Origin: Mycobacterium florentinum
GTDB lineage: Bacteria > Actinomycetota > Actinomycetes > Mycobacteriales > Mycobacteriaceae
Assembly: GCF_010730355.1 (NCBI RefSeq)
Contig: NZ_AP022576.1
Span: forward strand, 2,790,001-2,854,000
Reading direction: 5' to 3'
Length of the DNA: 64,000 nt
Made by a program: the position numbers and the translations under genes. How positions within the stretch are numbered: position 1 is the first letter of the stretch; every line of letters begins with the position of its first letter. The notes under the pieces are model-generated. The model saw only the letters and a program-made list of their open reading frames with translations. It was not told where the DNA came from and did no database searches. Shown here piece by piece: positions 26,051-36,220 of this stretch.

Positions 26051-26080
26051 TCGAGTCCGAAGCCGTTGTGCTGCGGCCTA

Positions 26081-26620
26081 TTAGGCAGGGCGGAAGCGCA
26101 GCGCCACGCCGTTCATGCAGTAGCGCAGGCCGGTCGGTTCGGGGCCATCGTCGAAGACATGGCCGAGGTGTCCACCGCAACGGCTGCAGAGCACCTCTGT
26201 TCGTGTCATGCCGGCGCTGTTGTCCCGCCGCTCGAGGACGGCGTTGCTCAGGGCTTTCCAAAAACTCGGCCAGCCCGTGCCGCTGTCGAACTTGGTGGCC
26301 GACGAGAACAAGTCCTGTCCGCAGCCCGCACATCCGAAAATCCCGGTGCGGTGCTCATCGTTGAGCGGGCTGCTGTAGGGCATCTCGGTGGACCCCGTAC
26401 GAAGCACCGCGTACTGCTGCGGGCTCAGAAGCTGGCGCCACTCCGCGTCGGTATGGGTGACCTCGAATCCATCGGTCGGCGGACTCGGCGCACCGGCCGC
26501 CAGCGGAACACCAAGCGAATTACAGCCGGCGAGCACGCCGAAAACCGCGGCGCCGAGCAGCATGCGCCGACGGGCCAGAACCGACCGCGGTGGTGTCGGG
26601 GCGGTCATCTTTCCAAGCAT
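26081..26620 (-). CDS. msrB: lipoprotein-anchored peptide methionine-R-sulfoxide reductase MsrB
   Basis: 179 residues. The C-terminal 120 are an MsrB domain with both zinc-binding CxxC pairs (CAGC, CSRC), the FDSGTGWPSFW motif and the catalytic Cys in RYCMNGVALRF (the usual Asn-Ser is Asn-Gly here). The N-terminus has an arginine-rich segment (RSVLARRRMLLG) and a lipobox LAGC with Cys33, so this is an exported, membrane-anchored form unlike the usual cytoplasmic enzyme. It would repair oxidised methionines on the outer face. ATG at 26608 is an alternative start. It sits between gpdA and htpX, where H37Rv, as I recall, has no such gene. Confidence 0.88.
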   Translation of the reverse strand: MLGKMTAPTPPRSVLARRRMLLGAAVFGVLAGCNSLGVPLAAGAPSPPTDGFEVTHTDAEWRQLLSPQQYAVLRTGSTEMPYSSPLNDEHRTGIFGCAGCGQDLFSSATKFDSGTGWPSFWKALSNAVLERRDNSAGMTRTEVLCSRCGGHLGHVFDDGPEPTGLRYCMNGVALRFRPA

Positions 26621-26665
26621 AGGCCGATCGCGTGGCAGGTCGACCGGTCTTGATCGCTGAAAGCG

Positions 26666-27526
26666 TCAGCCCCGCGCCATCGCTTCCAGCCGGCGGATCC
26701 GATCCTCGATCGGCGGGTGCGTCGAGAACATCGAGCCGATGCGCTCACCCGCACGGAACGGGTTGGCGATCATCAGGTGTGCCTGGCTGGCCAGCTGCGG
26801 CTCGGGCGGCAACGGGGCCGCCTGCACGCCACCGGAAATCTTGCGCAGGGCCGACGCCAAGGCCAGCGGGTCGCCGGTCAACAGCGCGCCCGACTCGTCG
26901 GCCTGGTACTCCCGGGATCGCGACACCGCCAGCTTGACCACCGTGGCCGCGATCGGCCCCAGCAGCGAAACTAGCAGCAGTGCAAAGGGATTCCCGCCAT
27001 CACGGTTGCCGCCGAACATGCCGGCCCACATCGCCATGTTGGCCAGGGCGGTGATCACGCCCGCCAGCGCGCCGGCCACGCACGAGATCAGGATGTCGCG
27101 GTTGTAGACGTGTGAGAGCTCGTGGCCCAGCACGGCGCGCAGCTCGCGCTCGTTGAGGATGTCCAGGATGCCGGTGGTGCAACACACCGCGGCATTGCGC
27201 GGGTTGCGTCCGGTGGCGAAGGCGTTGGGCGCGTTGGTGTCGCTGATGTACAGCCGCGGCATCGGCTGGTGCGCGGCGGTGGCCAGCTCGCGCACGATTC
27301 GATAGATCACCGGCGCCTGAAGTTCGGAAACCGGCTGAGCGTGCATCGCGCGCAACGCCAACTTGTCGCTGTTGTAGTACGTGTAGACGTTCATGCCGAT
27401 CGCGAACATCAACGCCAGGAACATCGCCGTCCTGCCGAACAGCGAGCCGACGAACACGATCATTGCGGACATACCGGCCAACAACAGGAAGGTCTTGAGC
27501 CTGTTGGCGTGCGGATGCCAGGTCAT
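26666..27526 (-). CDS. htpX: membrane zinc protease HtpX (Rv0563 type)
   Basis: 286 residues. Two N-terminal membrane segments ([17 protein letters not shown] and [16 protein letters not shown]) precede the metalloprotease motif [13 protein letters not shown], with further hydrophobic segments after it and the third ligand region [10 protein letters not shown] (glutamate). HtpX degrades damaged membrane proteins. The C-terminus ends with the family's [16 protein letters not shown]. It is upstream of the convergent msrB and downstream of grcC1, all leftward, with an 84-bp gap before it. Confidence 0.93.
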   Translation of the reverse strand: MTWHPHANRLKTFLLLAGMSAMIVFVGSLFGRTAMFLALMFAIGMNVYTYYNSDKLALRAMHAQPVSELQAPVIYRIVRELATAAHQPMPRLYISDTNAPNAFATGRNPRNAAVCCTTGILDILNERELRAVLGHELSHVYNRDILISCVAGALAGVITALANMAMWAGMFGGNRDGGNPFALLLVSLLGPIAATVVKLAVSRSREYQADESGALLTGDPLALASALRKISGGVQAAPLPPEPQLASQAHLMIANPFRAGERIGSMFSTHPPIEDRIRRLEAMARG

Positions 27527-27610
27527 CGCTGTCCCCCTCGAAAGGACTCGTTCATTGCTTGACTGCTGTCAATTGAACGCCCGGGATGACCGTCCGGGTT
27601 CCATGACGCG

Positions 27611-28648
27611 CTAGCCGTGCCGGCTGATCGTGTAGTCGACCAACGTCTCCAGCGCACGACGGCCGGGGACGTCGGGCAAAAGCCCCAGCTCATGGTGGGC
27701 TTTGGCGGCGTACTGCGCCAGGAACTCCTTGGCCTGGGCCATGCCGGGCGACGCCCGCAACAGCCTCAGCGCCTCGGCCACCGCGTCGTCGTCCTCGACC
27801 GGACCCGCTAGCAGCTCGCGCAGCCGATCGCCGTCGGGGCCGGGTTGTCGCAGCGCAAAGACCATCGGCAGGGTGTGCACGCCTTCGCGGATATCGGTGC
27901 CGGGCAGCTTGCCCGACTCGTGCGAGTCGCTGTCGATGTCGATGATGTCGTCCGAGATCTGAAACGCGGTGCCCACGATGCCGCCGAGCCGGCTCAGCCG
28001 AGCTACCTGATCGTCGTCGGCCCCGGAGAACATCGCGCCGAACTGGCCGGCGGCAGAGATCAGGCAGGCCGTCTTCTCGTACACCACCTTCAGGTAGTGC
28101 TCGATCGGATCGCCGCCTGCCACGAAGCCGCGGGTCTCGCGCATCTGCCCGGTCACCAGCTGAGCAAACGTCTCGGCGATCAGCCGCACCGCGTCCGGCC
28201 CCAGCCGCGACACCAGCCGCGACGCCGTCGCGAACAGGTAGTCACCGGCCAGGATCGCGACGTTGTTGCTCCAGCGCACATTCGCGGTCTGTGCGCCGCG
28301 GCGAACCTCGGCCTCGTCCATCACGTCGTCGTGGTACAGCGTGGCCAGGTGCACCAGCTCGATGACCGCGCCGGCGATCGTCACGTCCGCTGAATCCGGG
28401 TTCGGCCCGATCTGCGCCGAAAGCACGGTGAACAACGGCCGGAACCGCTTGCCGCCGGCCTTGAACAGATGCGTCAGCGAATCCGTCATGATCTCGTCGG
28501 CACTGCGCAATTCGACGTCCATGAGCTGCTCGATCTTGGCGACGCCGTCCCGCACCGTCGTGGCGAACGCGGCGTCGCCGAAATCAATGCCCGCCACCAC
28601 CGTCGCGGGAGTCTTCACCCGACCATCCCTATTCGCCGGAGTACTCAC
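27611..28648 (-). CDS. grcC1: polyprenyl diphosphate synthase (GrcC1, Rv0562 type)
   Basis: 345 residues of the trans-isoprenyl diphosphate synthase family. The first Asp-rich motif is reduced to a compact form (LYHDDVMD) and the second is DDIIDID. GGKRFRP and the GQ(M)RE motif are also present. It should elongate isoprenyl diphosphate to the length used for the menaquinone side chain, fitting its place among men genes. I use GTG at 28648; the longer frame runs through menJ. A -10-like TATGTT on the minus strand ends six bases before the GTG, implying a leaderless mRNA. Confidence 0.88.
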   Translation of the reverse strand: MSTPANRDGRVKTPATVVAGIDFGDAAFATTVRDGVAKIEQLMDVELRSADEIMTDSLTHLFKAGGKRFRPLFTVLSAQIGPNPDSADVTIAGAVIELVHLATLYHDDVMDEAEVRRGAQTANVRWSNNVAILAGDYLFATASRLVSRLGPDAVRLIAETFAQLVTGQMRETRGFVAGGDPIEHYLKVVYEKTACLISAAGQFGAMFSGADDDQVARLSRLGGIVGTAFQISDDIIDIDSDSHESGKLPGTDIREGVHTLPMVFALRQPGPDGDRLRELLAGPVEDDDAVAEALRLLRASPGMAQAKEFLAQYAAKAHHELGLLPDVPGRRALETLVDYTISRHG

Positions 28649-28654
28649 GCGACC

Positions 28655-28662
28655 AACATACT
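28655..28662. promoter_or_regulatory. overlapping divergent -10 elements of grcC1 and menJ
   Basis: Only 21 bp separate the two divergent GTG starts. Minus-strand TATGTT (28660 to 28655) lies six bases before grcC1. Plus-strand CATACT (28657-28662) lies seven bases before menJ. Four bases are shared, so the two polymerases could not bind at once. Confidence 0.45.
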
Positions 28663-28669
28663 GGGGGGC

Positions 28670-29899
28670 GTGGACACGAAGGCCTCCGGAGCCGAGGTGG
28701 TGGTCGTGGGCGCCGGACCTGCCGGTTCGGCGGCGGCCGCCTGGGCCGCCCGCGCCGGCCGCGACGTCCTCGTCGTCGACTCCGCCGCCTTCCCCCGCGA
28801 CAAGCCGTGCGGCGACGGGCTGACGCCGCGCGCGGTCGCCGAGTGCGAGCGCCTCGGCCTGGGCGACTGGCTGGATACCCGCATCCGGCATCGGGGCTTA
28901 CGGATGAGCGGGTTCGGCGGCGAGGTCGAAGTGGATTGGCCCGGCCCGTCGTTCCCGTCGACCGGCAGCGCGGTGGCCCGCCTCGAGCTGGACGACCGGA
29001 TCCGCAAAGTCGCCGAGGAGTCCGGCGCACGCATGCTACTGGGCACCAAAGCCGTCGGTGTGCACCATGACTCGTCGCGACGAGTGACCTCAGTGATGTT
29101 GGCCGACGGCACCGAGCTGGGCTGCCGCCAGCTGATCGTCGCCGACGGCGCCCGCTCCACGCTGGGCCGCAAGCTCGGCCGGCGCTGGCATCAGGAGACC
29201 GTGTACGGCGTCGCGGCCCGTGGGTATCTGACCACGCCGCGCAGCGAAGACCCTTGGCTGACATCGCATCTCGAGCTCCGCTCCCCCGACGGCGCCGTGT
29301 TGCCCGGGTATGGCTGGATCTTCCCGCTGGGCAACGGCGAGGTGAACATCGGCGTCGGAGCGCTGTCGACGTCGAAGCGGCCGGCCGACCTGTCGCTGCG
29401 ACCGCTGATCTCCTACTACACCGACCTGCGCCGCGACGAGTGGGGCTTTACCGATGAGCCGCGGGCGATCTCGTCGGCGCTGCTGCCGATGGGCGGCGCG
29501 GTCTCCGGGGTGGCCGGGCCGAACTGGATGCTGGTCGGCGACGCCGCGGCCTGCGTGAACCCGCTCAACGGCGAGGGCATCGACTACGGGATGGAGACCG
29601 GGCGGCTGGCCGCCGAGCTGCTGGATTACGGCGACGTGTCGAAAGCGTGGCCGTCGCTGTTGTCCGACCACTACGGCCGGGGATTCTCGGTCGCGCGCCG
29701 GCTGGCGCTGCTGCTGACCTTCCAGCGGTTCCTGCCCACGACGGGCCCCCTCGCGATGCGATCGACCACGCTGATGACCATCGCCGTGCGGGTGATGGCC
29801 AACCTGGTCACCGACGATGACGCCGACTGGGTGGCGCGAGCATGGCGCAGCGGTGGGCGGTTCTCCCGGCTCCTCGATCGCCGAACACCGTTTAGCTGA
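28670..29899 (+). CDS. menJ: menaquinone reductase MenJ (geranylgeranyl reductase family, Rv0561c type)
   Basis: 409 residues of the FAD-dependent geranylgeranyl reductase family. FAD motif VVVVGAGPAGSAAAAWAA, the family loop FPRDKPCGDGLTPRAV, and the second FAD motif MLVGDAAACVNPLNGEGIDYGMETG are all present. In M. tuberculosis MenJ saturates one isoprene unit of the menaquinone tail. It is divergent from grcC1 with a 21-bp gap. GTG at 28670 fits a leaderless start. It would act at the cytoplasmic membrane face. Confidence 0.93.
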   Translation: MDTKASGAEVVVVGAGPAGSAAAAWAARAGRDVLVVDSAAFPRDKPCGDGLTPRAVAECERLGLGDWLDTRIRHRGLRMSGFGGEVEVDWPGPSFPSTGSAVARLELDDRIRKVAEESGARMLLGTKAVGVHHDSSRRVTSVMLADGTELGCRQLIVADGARSTLGRKLGRRWHQETVYGVAARGYLTTPRSEDPWLTSHLELRSPDGAVLPGYGWIFPLGNGEVNIGVGALSTSKRPADLSLRPLISYYTDLRRDEWGFTDEPRAISSALLPMGGAVSGVAGPNWMLVGDAAACVNPLNGEGIDYGMETGRLAAELLDYGDVSKAWPSLLSDHYGRGFSVARRLALLLTFQRFLPTTGPLAMRSTTLMTIAVRVMANLVTDDDADWVARAWRSGGRFSRLLDRRTPFS

Positions 29900-29947
29900 A
29901 CCAACTTTTCCGCCTCGCGGTTCGACATACGCACAATATCAACTTCA

Positions 29948-29976
29948 TTGACATATATCAGGATGCTTGATATATC
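29948..29976 (+). promoter_or_regulatory. strong leaderless promoter with overlapping inverted repeat (Rv0560c-type gene)
   Basis: TTGACA (29948-29953), 17-bp spacer, TATATC (29971-29976), then six bases and the ATG at 29983. An inverted repeat ATATATCA-N7-TGATATAT (29953-29975) covers the spacer and -10. In M. tuberculosis Rv0560c is repressed by the MarR protein Rv2887 and induced by salicylate, so this repeat is the likely operator. Confidence 0.75.
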
Positions 29977-29979
29977 TGA

Positions 29980-30660
<681 letters not shown>

Positions 30661-30689
30661 TCGGCCGTGAGCGAGTCGTTATCCCGGTG

Positions 30690-30695
30690 TATAGT
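30690..30695 (+). promoter_or_regulatory. -10 element of the Rv0559c-type gene
   Basis: TATAGT followed by seven bases and the ATG at 30703, fitting a leaderless transcript separate from the methyltransferase upstream. No clear -35 is seen. Confidence 0.45.
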
Positions 30696-30702
30696 CCGGC
30701 TA

Positions 30703-31113
30703 ATGAGGGGTACCAAGCTGCTTGCAGGCTTCGCCGTGGCGGCGGCCGCCATTACGACGCTGTCCGTGCCGGCATTTGCCGACCCGACGACACCGCCGCT
30801 GCCGCCCCCGGTCCCGACGCCGCTGCGGACGCCGTCGCCGCCCAGCGACTACGACGCCCCGTTCAAGCAAACCGTGAACGGCTTCGGCATCTACCAGCCG
30901 CAGGACCAGCTCGCGTGGCTGGGCAAGATCACCTGCGACCGCTTGGGCAGGGGCGTGGACCACGATGCCTACCAGTCGGCCAACTTCATCCAGCACAACC
31001 TGCCGCGGGGCACCAGCCAGGGACAGGCGTTCCAGTTCCTCGGTGCGGCCGTCGACCACTACTGCCCGGATCAGGTGGGCGTGGTGCAGGCAGCCGGGAA
31101 TCACCCGAACTAG
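30703..31113 (+). CDS. secreted DUF732 protein (Rv0559c type)
   Basis: 136 residues. Signal peptide with basic start (MRGTKLL), hydrophobic core and cleavage near AFA|DP (residue 26). A Pro-rich linker (PLPPPVPTPL) follows, then a DUF732 domain with YDAPFKQTVNGFGIY, two Cys (TCDRLGRG and HYCPDQ) likely disulfide-linked. Rv0559c is a secreted protein co-expressed with Rv0560c on salicylate exposure. Its stop abuts that of convergent menG. Confidence 0.88.
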   Translation: MRGTKLLAGFAVAAAAITTLSVPAFADPTTPPLPPPVPTPLRTPSPPSDYDAPFKQTVNGFGIYQPQDQLAWLGKITCDRLGRGVDHDAYQSANFIQHNLPRGTSQGQAFQFLGAAVDHYCPDQVGVVQAAGNHPN

Positions 31114-31806
31114 TCAGCGCAGGGGCTTATGCCCCGCATGTAGCGCCACGATGCCGCCGGTCAGGTTGCGCCACCGCACGCCCGACCATCCCGCTTGTGC
31201 CATCTGTTCTGCCAGCGCGGCTTGATCGGGCCAGGCCCTGATCGACTCCGCGAGATACACGTAGGCATCGGGGTTGCTCGACACCGCCTGCGCCACCCGC
31301 GGCAGCGTCCGCATCAGATATTCCTTGTAGACGGTGGCGAACAGCGCGTTGGTGGGCGTGGAGAATTCACACACCACCAGGCGGCCGCCGGGCCGGGTGA
31401 CCCGGGCCATCTCCCGCAGGCCCGCCTGCGGGTCGGCGACGTTACGCAACCCGAAACTGATTGTGACGGCATCGAATACGCCGTCGCCGAACGGCAGCTT
31501 GGTGGCATCGCCGGCAACCTTCGGCACCTTGCGCGCCCCACCGGCCGCGAGCATCCCGACCGAGAAATCCGCCGCCACACACCAGGCCCCGGATTTCTCC
31601 AGCTCCACCGTGGACACCGCGGTACCCGCCGCCAGATCGAGCACCTTGAGCCCGGGTCCGATCCGCAGCGCCGCGCGGGTGGCCCGTCGCCAATAGCGGT
31701 CCTGCCCCAGCGACAGCACGGTGTTGGTCAGGTCATAACGACGGGCGACGCCGTCGAACATCGACGCGACCTCCCGGGGATCCTTGTCCAAGGCCGCACG
31801 ACTCAC
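31114..31806 (-). CDS. menG: demethylmenaquinone methyltransferase (MenG/UbiE, Rv0558 type)
   Basis: 230 residues. UbiE/COQ5 signature: [24 protein letters not shown] near the N-terminus (listed by its first 20: [20 protein letters not shown]) and the SAM motif [39 protein letters not shown] is the second family signature. It performs the final C-methylation of demethylmenaquinone. GTG start at 31806; divergent from the SDR at 31878. Confidence 0.93.
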   Translation of the reverse strand: MSRAALDKDPREVASMFDGVARRYDLTNTVLSLGQDRYWRRATRAALRIGPGLKVLDLAAGTAVSTVELEKSGAWCVAADFSVGMLAAGGARKVPKVAGDATKLPFGDGVFDAVTISFGLRNVADPQAGLREMARVTRPGGRLVVCEFSTPTNALFATVYKEYLMRTLPRVAQAVSSNPDAYVYLAESIRAWPDQAALAEQMAQAGWSGVRWRNLTGGIVALHAGHKPLR

Positions 31807-31877
31807 GACGAAGACGCTACCCGGCCCGATTCGGCCCGCCCGGGAATGGTGCGCCGTCGGAGGTGTTGCAGAAAGGC

Positions 31878-32702
31878 GTGAGCGAAAAAGTTTGGTTTAT
31901 CACCGGTACATCACGTGGATTCGGGCACGAGTGGACGATCGCCGCGCTGGAGCGGGGCGACAAGGTGGCCGCCACCGCACGCAACACCGCCTCGCTGGAC
32001 GACTTGGTCACCAAATACGGCGACGCGCTGCTGCCCATCGAGCTGGACGTCACCGACCGCGACGCGGATTTCGCCGCGGTCCAGCGGGCCCATGATCACT
32101 TCGGCCGGCTGGACATCGTGGTGAACAACGCCGGCTACGGCCATTTCGGGTTCATCGAGGAGCTGTCCGAGCAGGATGCCCGCGATCAGATCGAGACGAA
32201 TGTGTTTGGCGCCCTGTGGGTCACCCAGGCCGCATTGCCTTACCTGCGCGAGCAGCGCAGCGGCCACATCATTCAGGTGTCGTCGATCGGCGGCATCACC
32301 GCGTTTCCTCTACTGGGCGGCTACCACGCGTCCAAGTGGGCACTGGAGGGCTTCTCGCAGGCGCTGGCCCAGGAGGTGGCGCCGTTCGGTGTGCACGTCA
32401 CGCTGATCGAGCCGGCCAGCTTCGACACCGACTGGTCCGGCGCGTCGGCAAGGCACTCCGAGCCACTGCCCGCCTATGACGAGGTGCGCGCCGCGGTACA
32501 AGCCGCACGCGCTCGGCGCGCGGCCCAACCGGGCAATGCGAAAGCGTCGGCAGCCGCGCTGCTGAAGGTGGTGGACGCCGAGCAGCCGCCGCTGCGAGTG
32601 TTCTTCGGCGCTTTGCCGCTGCAGATCGCAAAAACCGACTACGAGAACCGGTTACGCACCTGGGAGCAGTGGCAGCCGGTCGCCGAGCTGGCACAGGGCT
32701 AA
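31878..32702 (+). CDS. SDR-family oxidoreductase
   Basis: 274 residues of a classical SDR: cofactor motif [20 protein letters not shown], catalytic Ser in QVSSIGG and YHASK. The unusual AARARRA C-terminal third resembles SDRs that act on larger hydrophobic ketones. GTG at 31878 has AAAGG just upstream; TTG at 31863 is a longer option. It lies between menG and mgtA in a position I do not recall in H37Rv. Substrate unknown. Confidence 0.82.
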   Translation: MSEKVWFITGTSRGFGHEWTIAALERGDKVAATARNTASLDDLVTKYGDALLPIELDVTDRDADFAAVQRAHDHFGRLDIVVNNAGYGHFGFIEELSEQDARDQIETNVFGALWVTQAALPYLREQRSGHIIQVSSIGGITAFPLLGGYHASKWALEGFSQALAQEVAPFGVHVTLIEPASFDTDWSGASARHSEPLPAYDEVRAAVQAARARRAAQPGNAKASAAALLKVVDAEQPPLRVFFGALPLQIAKTDYENRLRTWEQWQPVAELAQG

Positions 32703-32712
32703 CGACGCAACG

Positions 32713-33873
32713 TCATTCCCCGTGGGCGAGTTTGCGCTGCGAGATACGGGCGCGAGCCCGAGCGATAGGAGACTGCACGGCCGCGTAGTGGCCGAGCAGC
32801 TCCTCACAAATCGCGGGCCAGGTGCGGGCGAGCACGCTCTTGCGCGCGGCTTGCGAATAGCGCGAACGCTCTTGCAACAGATGGCCCACCGCCTCCGGTA
32901 GCCGCTGCTCGAATTCGCTTACGGGCAAGAGCAATCCGGTACGCCACGGGGTGACGAGGTCGCGCGGTCCACCGGCGTCGGGCGCGATCACCGGCAACCC
33001 GGACGCCAGCGCCTCCTGCACGACTTGGCAGAACGTCTCGTGCTCGCCGGTGTGGACGAAGACGTCCATGCTGGCGTAGGCCGCGGCGAGCTCCGCACCG
33101 TACATGGCACCGGTGAAAAGTGCTGTGGGCATTACCGATTGGAGCTTTTGCTGATCGACGCCGTCCCCGACGATGACGACCTGGACGTCGCCGGTCGCCG
33201 CCAGCCCGGCGAGGCGCTCCACATGCTTCTCGGGCGCCAGCCGCCCCACGAAGCCGACTATCGGCTTGCCGTCGGGCGACCAGTGCCGCCGCAGCGCCTC
33301 GTCGCGCGCCGACGGCGCGTAGCCCATGATGTCGACCCCGCGCGCCCAGTGATGGACCCGCGGGATTCGATGGGCGACAAGCGATTCCATTGTCGCTGTG
33401 GAAGGTGCCAGGGTGCGGTCGGCGAGGCGGTGCAGGTGGCGAAACCATGCCCATGCCGCCCGCGTCGTGATCCCGATGCCGTAGGACTCCGCGAAACCCG
33501 GAACGTCGGTTTGGTAGACGGCGACCGTCGGTACCCCGAGGTGGCGCGCGGCCAGCACGCCGCCGTAGCCCAGCAGCGCGGGCGATGCGAGATGCAGCAC
33601 GTCGGGCTGGAATCCGCGCAGCACCTTCAGCAGTCGCGGCCGGGGCACCCCGAGCGGCAACGTGGTGACCTTCGGGAACATCCGCGACGGCACCCGGTGA
33701 ACCCGGATGCCGTCGTGAATGCGCTCGGCGGGAGGTTCACCGGGCGGGGTGTCGGGGGCGATCACCAGAGCTTCGTGGCCCGTTCGACGCAGGTGCTCCA
33801 GCACTCGAATTACGGAATTACTGACACCGTTGACATGTGGCAGAAAAGATTCTGCGACGATCGCAACGCGCAC
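32713..33873 (-). CDS. mgtA: GDP-mannose-dependent alpha-mannosyltransferase MgtA (Rv0557 type)
   Basis: 386 residues, GT4 (GT-B) glycosyltransferase. N-terminal [20 protein letters not shown] and C-terminal [14 protein letters not shown] and the EX7E motif ([21 protein letters not shown]) are clear. In M. tuberculosis MgtA adds mannose to a glucuronosyl diacylglycerol glycolipid, and it was first called PimB. It works at the cytoplasmic membrane face. It is followed (leftward) by the Rv0558-type order, with a convergent SDR ending ten bases away. Confidence 0.9.
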   Translation of the reverse strand: MRVAIVAESFLPHVNGVSNSVIRVLEHLRRTGHEALVIAPDTPPGEPPAERIHDGIRVHRVPSRMFPKVTTLPLGVPRPRLLKVLRGFQPDVLHLASPALLGYGGVLAARHLGVPTVAVYQTDVPGFAESYGIGITTRAAWAWFRHLHRLADRTLAPSTATMESLVAHRIPRVHHWARGVDIMGYAPSARDEALRRHWSPDGKPIVGFVGRLAPEKHVERLAGLAATGDVQVVIVGDGVDQQKLQSVMPTALFTGAMYGAELAAAYASMDVFVHTGEHETFCQVVQEALASGLPVIAPDAGGPRDLVTPWRTGLLLPVSEFEQRLPEAVGHLLQERSRYSQAARKSVLARTWPAICEELLGHYAAVQSPIARARARISQRKLAHGE

Positions 33874-33950
33874 CTCACCATAGTGTCAGCACTGCCTGTC
33901 GCTCAGGTTGCCGACTGGCATACGGGGCGCGAAATCTGCTGCTTAACGTG

Positions 33951-34475
33951 TTATGTGTCTTTGCTATCCACACTTTTGGCGGCCTCGCGGAGCGCCAGTC
34001 GCTTGTCTATCAGCGCCAGGCCTATCAGCACAACCAGTGCGACAAGCCAACTGACGACCGCGATCGAACCCGCCGGGATTATCGCCAGCCCGGCGTTGCG
34101 GTGCTGTACTCGCACCAGGTTCGGGTCGTTTTTGTTGTATTCGACGTATATCCGCATACCCGTGGCTAATTCGGACGGATATAGCACGCCGAGTTCGGGT
34201 CGGTAGGTGACTCGCTCGGGTGTGACGAATTCGATCGTGGACCGGCGCGGCCCCGCACTGAGCACCTCCGCTTGCGCCACACCCATGTTGTGTCGAATCG
34301 CGAGATCGTTGCGCCAGGCGCCGGCCACCAGCAACACCGACTGCAGCGTGACCAGACCGGCGACGATCAGCACCGCGATCCGGGTCAGCCGCAACGCAAT
34401 CCGAGCCGGCGTGGTCGGGGGCTCATCGCTGCGGCCGTGGATCAAAATGCGCAGCAACGACTTTGGTGACGTCAC
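33951..34475 (-). CDS. DUF3592 membrane protein (Rv0556 type)
   Basis: 174 residues with two membrane segments ([20 protein letters not shown] and [20 protein letters not shown]) flanking a periplasmic loop of about 90 residues that contains [14 protein letters not shown], a DUF3592 hallmark. Its GTG overlaps the menD stop by four bases (GTGA), so it is translationally coupled to menD. Its role is unknown. Confidence 0.85.
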   Translation of the reverse strand: MTSPKSLLRILIHGRSDEPPTTPARIALRLTRIAVLIVAGLVTLQSVLLVAGAWRNDLAIRHNMGVAQAEVLSAGPRRSTIEFVTPERVTYRPELGVLYPSELATGMRIYVEYNKNDPNLVRVQHRNAGLAIIPAGSIAVVSWLVALVVLIGLALIDKRLALREAAKSVDSKDT

Positions 34476-36121
34476 AGGGCGGCCCTGATGGCGGCATGGA
34501 GTCCGCGCAACGAGGACCGGTCCGCCTTGACCTCCAGCACCCGCATGCCGGCGCCGGATTCGCCCAGCGCCGCATCCAGCTCGTCGACCTCGATCTGGCG
34601 GCTTTCGACGTGGTAAGCGCGGCAGAGCGCACCGACGTCCACATCGTGTGGGGTGCCGAAGATCCGCGAGGATACGTCGGAGAACCTCGGGTCGCCCTGC
34701 TCCAGCAATTCGAAGATGCCGCCGCCGTTGTCGTTGGACACCACGATGGTCAGCTGCCGCGGCGTCGGTTCGGTGGGACCGATCAGCAGCCCGGAGCTGT
34801 CGTGCACGAACGTCAGGTCGCCGATCAGGGCGATGGTGCGGGCCGGGTTGTCGGCCGTGCCGCCGCGTTCGTGCGCCAGTGCCGCACCGATCGCGGTGGA
34901 CACGGTGCCGTCGATGCCGGCGACCCCGCGGTTGGACCGCACCCGGATGCCGTTGGTGTCGAGCCCCACCAGCGCGGCGTCGCGGACCGGATTGGACGCC
35001 CCGAGCACGAGCTGATCGCCCGGTCGCAAGGCATCCGCCACGGCCGCCGCGACATGCAGACCGGTGGTCAACGGGTGCGCCGCGAGCTGGCCGCGGACCG
35101 CCGCGACCGCGTGCCGGTTCATCTGCGCACAGCGGTCCAGCCACGCTGGGTCGGGCGTCCCGGTGGTGACCGCCCGGGTTCCGGTGGCTTGCGAGTTTCC
35201 CGAGACATCCGGCCAGCGCGGCCCGGTGGTCAGCGCATACACCGGCACCTGAGGGTCGGCCAGCAGTGCCGAGACCGGGCGATGCAGGGTCGGGCGGCCG
35301 AGCATGATCACCTGCTTCGGGCGCAGCAGGGACAGGGCCAGCGGGTGCAGCGGGTTGGCCGCCGGCGGCGCGGTCGGCTCGGCCACCGTCGGAAGCTGCG
35401 CGAGGGTGGGCTGCGTCCCCGCGCCGTGCCCGGCGATGACGACGGTGTCGGGCGACAGGTCGATTTCCAGCGGCTGGTCGAAGGTGACCGGCGGCGTGTA
35501 GGTCCACGGATTGCCGTCGGGCCGGCCCGGCGGCGTCACGGCGCCGCCCGGTTCGGGATCCGGCACCAGGGGCTCGCGCAGCGGGATGTCGAACTGCACG
35601 GGCCCGGCGTTGGCGGTGCGAGACCCGGTAGCGGCCGCCAACACCCGGCAGGTGGCCGATCGCCAGGTCGCGTTGAGCGAATCCAGCCGTTCGGGTGCGT
35701 CTTCGGCCAGGCCGAGGCTAATCGCGGCGCGAACCTGGGTGCCGAAGTAGCCCAGCTGCTCCATGGTCTGGTTGGCCCCGGTGCCCAGCAATTCGTAGGG
35801 CCGGTTGGCCGACAGCACGATCAGCGGAACGCGCGCGTAGTTCGCCTCGACGACGGCCGGTCCGAGGTTGGCGACGGCGGTGCCCGAGGTCATCGCGACG
35901 CATACCGGCGCGCCGGCCGCGATCGCCAGGCCGATGGCCAGATAGCCGGCGGTGCGTTCGTCGATGCGCACGTGCAACCGGATGCGGCCGCAGCGATCGG
36001 CGTCCTGCAACGCGAACGCCAGCGGGGCGTTGCGCGAGCCGGGGCATAACACCACGTCGCGGACGCCCCCGCGGATCAGCTCGTCAACGACGACGCGGGC
36101 CTGTGTCGTCGAGGGGTTCAC
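34472..36121 (-). CDS. menD: SEPHCHC synthase MenD (Rv0555 type)
   Basis: 549 residues of a thiamine-diphosphate enzyme. N-terminal [15 protein letters not shown], central hinge, and the ThDP-binding motif [15 protein letters not shown] with [16 protein letters not shown]. It condenses isochorismate with 2-oxoglutarate-derived succinic semialdehyde-ThDP, the first committed step of menaquinone synthesis. GTG at 36121. It is the start of the leftward bpoC-menC-amidohydrolase block's downstream end, preceded by a hairpin at 36158-36210. Confidence 0.95.
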   Translation of the reverse strand: MNPSTTQARVVVDELIRGGVRDVVLCPGSRNAPLAFALQDADRCGRIRLHVRIDERTAGYLAIGLAIAAGAPVCVAMTSGTAVANLGPAVVEANYARVPLIVLSANRPYELLGTGANQTMEQLGYFGTQVRAAISLGLAEDAPERLDSLNATWRSATCRVLAAATGSRTANAGPVQFDIPLREPLVPDPEPGGAVTPPGRPDGNPWTYTPPVTFDQPLEIDLSPDTVVIAGHGAGTQPTLAQLPTVAEPTAPPAANPLHPLALSLLRPKQVIMLGRPTLHRPVSALLADPQVPVYALTTGPRWPDVSGNSQATGTRAVTTGTPDPAWLDRCAQMNRHAVAAVRGQLAAHPLTTGLHVAAAVADALRPGDQLVLGASNPVRDAALVGLDTNGIRVRSNRGVAGIDGTVSTAIGAALAHERGGTADNPARTIALIGDLTFVHDSSGLLIGPTEPTPRQLTIVVSNDNGGGIFELLEQGDPRFSDVSSRIFGTPHDVDVGALCRAYHVESRQIEVDELDAALGESGAGMRVLEVKADRSSLRGLHAAIRAAL

Positions 36122-36157
36122 TCCTACAGGGTGTCACAGGGCCCAAACCACGCGTCG

Positions 36158-36210
36158 AACGTGGACTTGTCGGGCCGAATCCCCGCTATTTCGCCCAACA
36201 AGTCGACGTT
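36158..36210 (-). promoter_or_regulatory. long imperfect hairpin between bpoC and menD
   Basis: The 18-base arms 36158-36175 and 36193-36210 are complementary at 16 positions and at 17 counting one G-U pair in RNA; loop 17 nt. It lies in the 99-bp gap of two leftward genes. No U-tract follows, so a simple intrinsic terminator is unlikely. It could be an attenuator, an RNA-processing site or a protein-binding inverted repeat that sets menD expression apart from bpoC. Confidence 0.5.
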
Positions 36211-36220
36211 GGGCAAAAGA

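Noticed and set aside
34476-35507. N-terminal extension of the DUF3592 gene through menD
   Set aside because: Shadow of menD; GTG 34475 overlaps the menD stop.
36193-36214. GCCCAAC/GTTGGGC as a simple intrinsic terminator of bpoC
   Set aside because: No U-run on the minus strand after the stem, and it is part of the larger 18-base hairpin.
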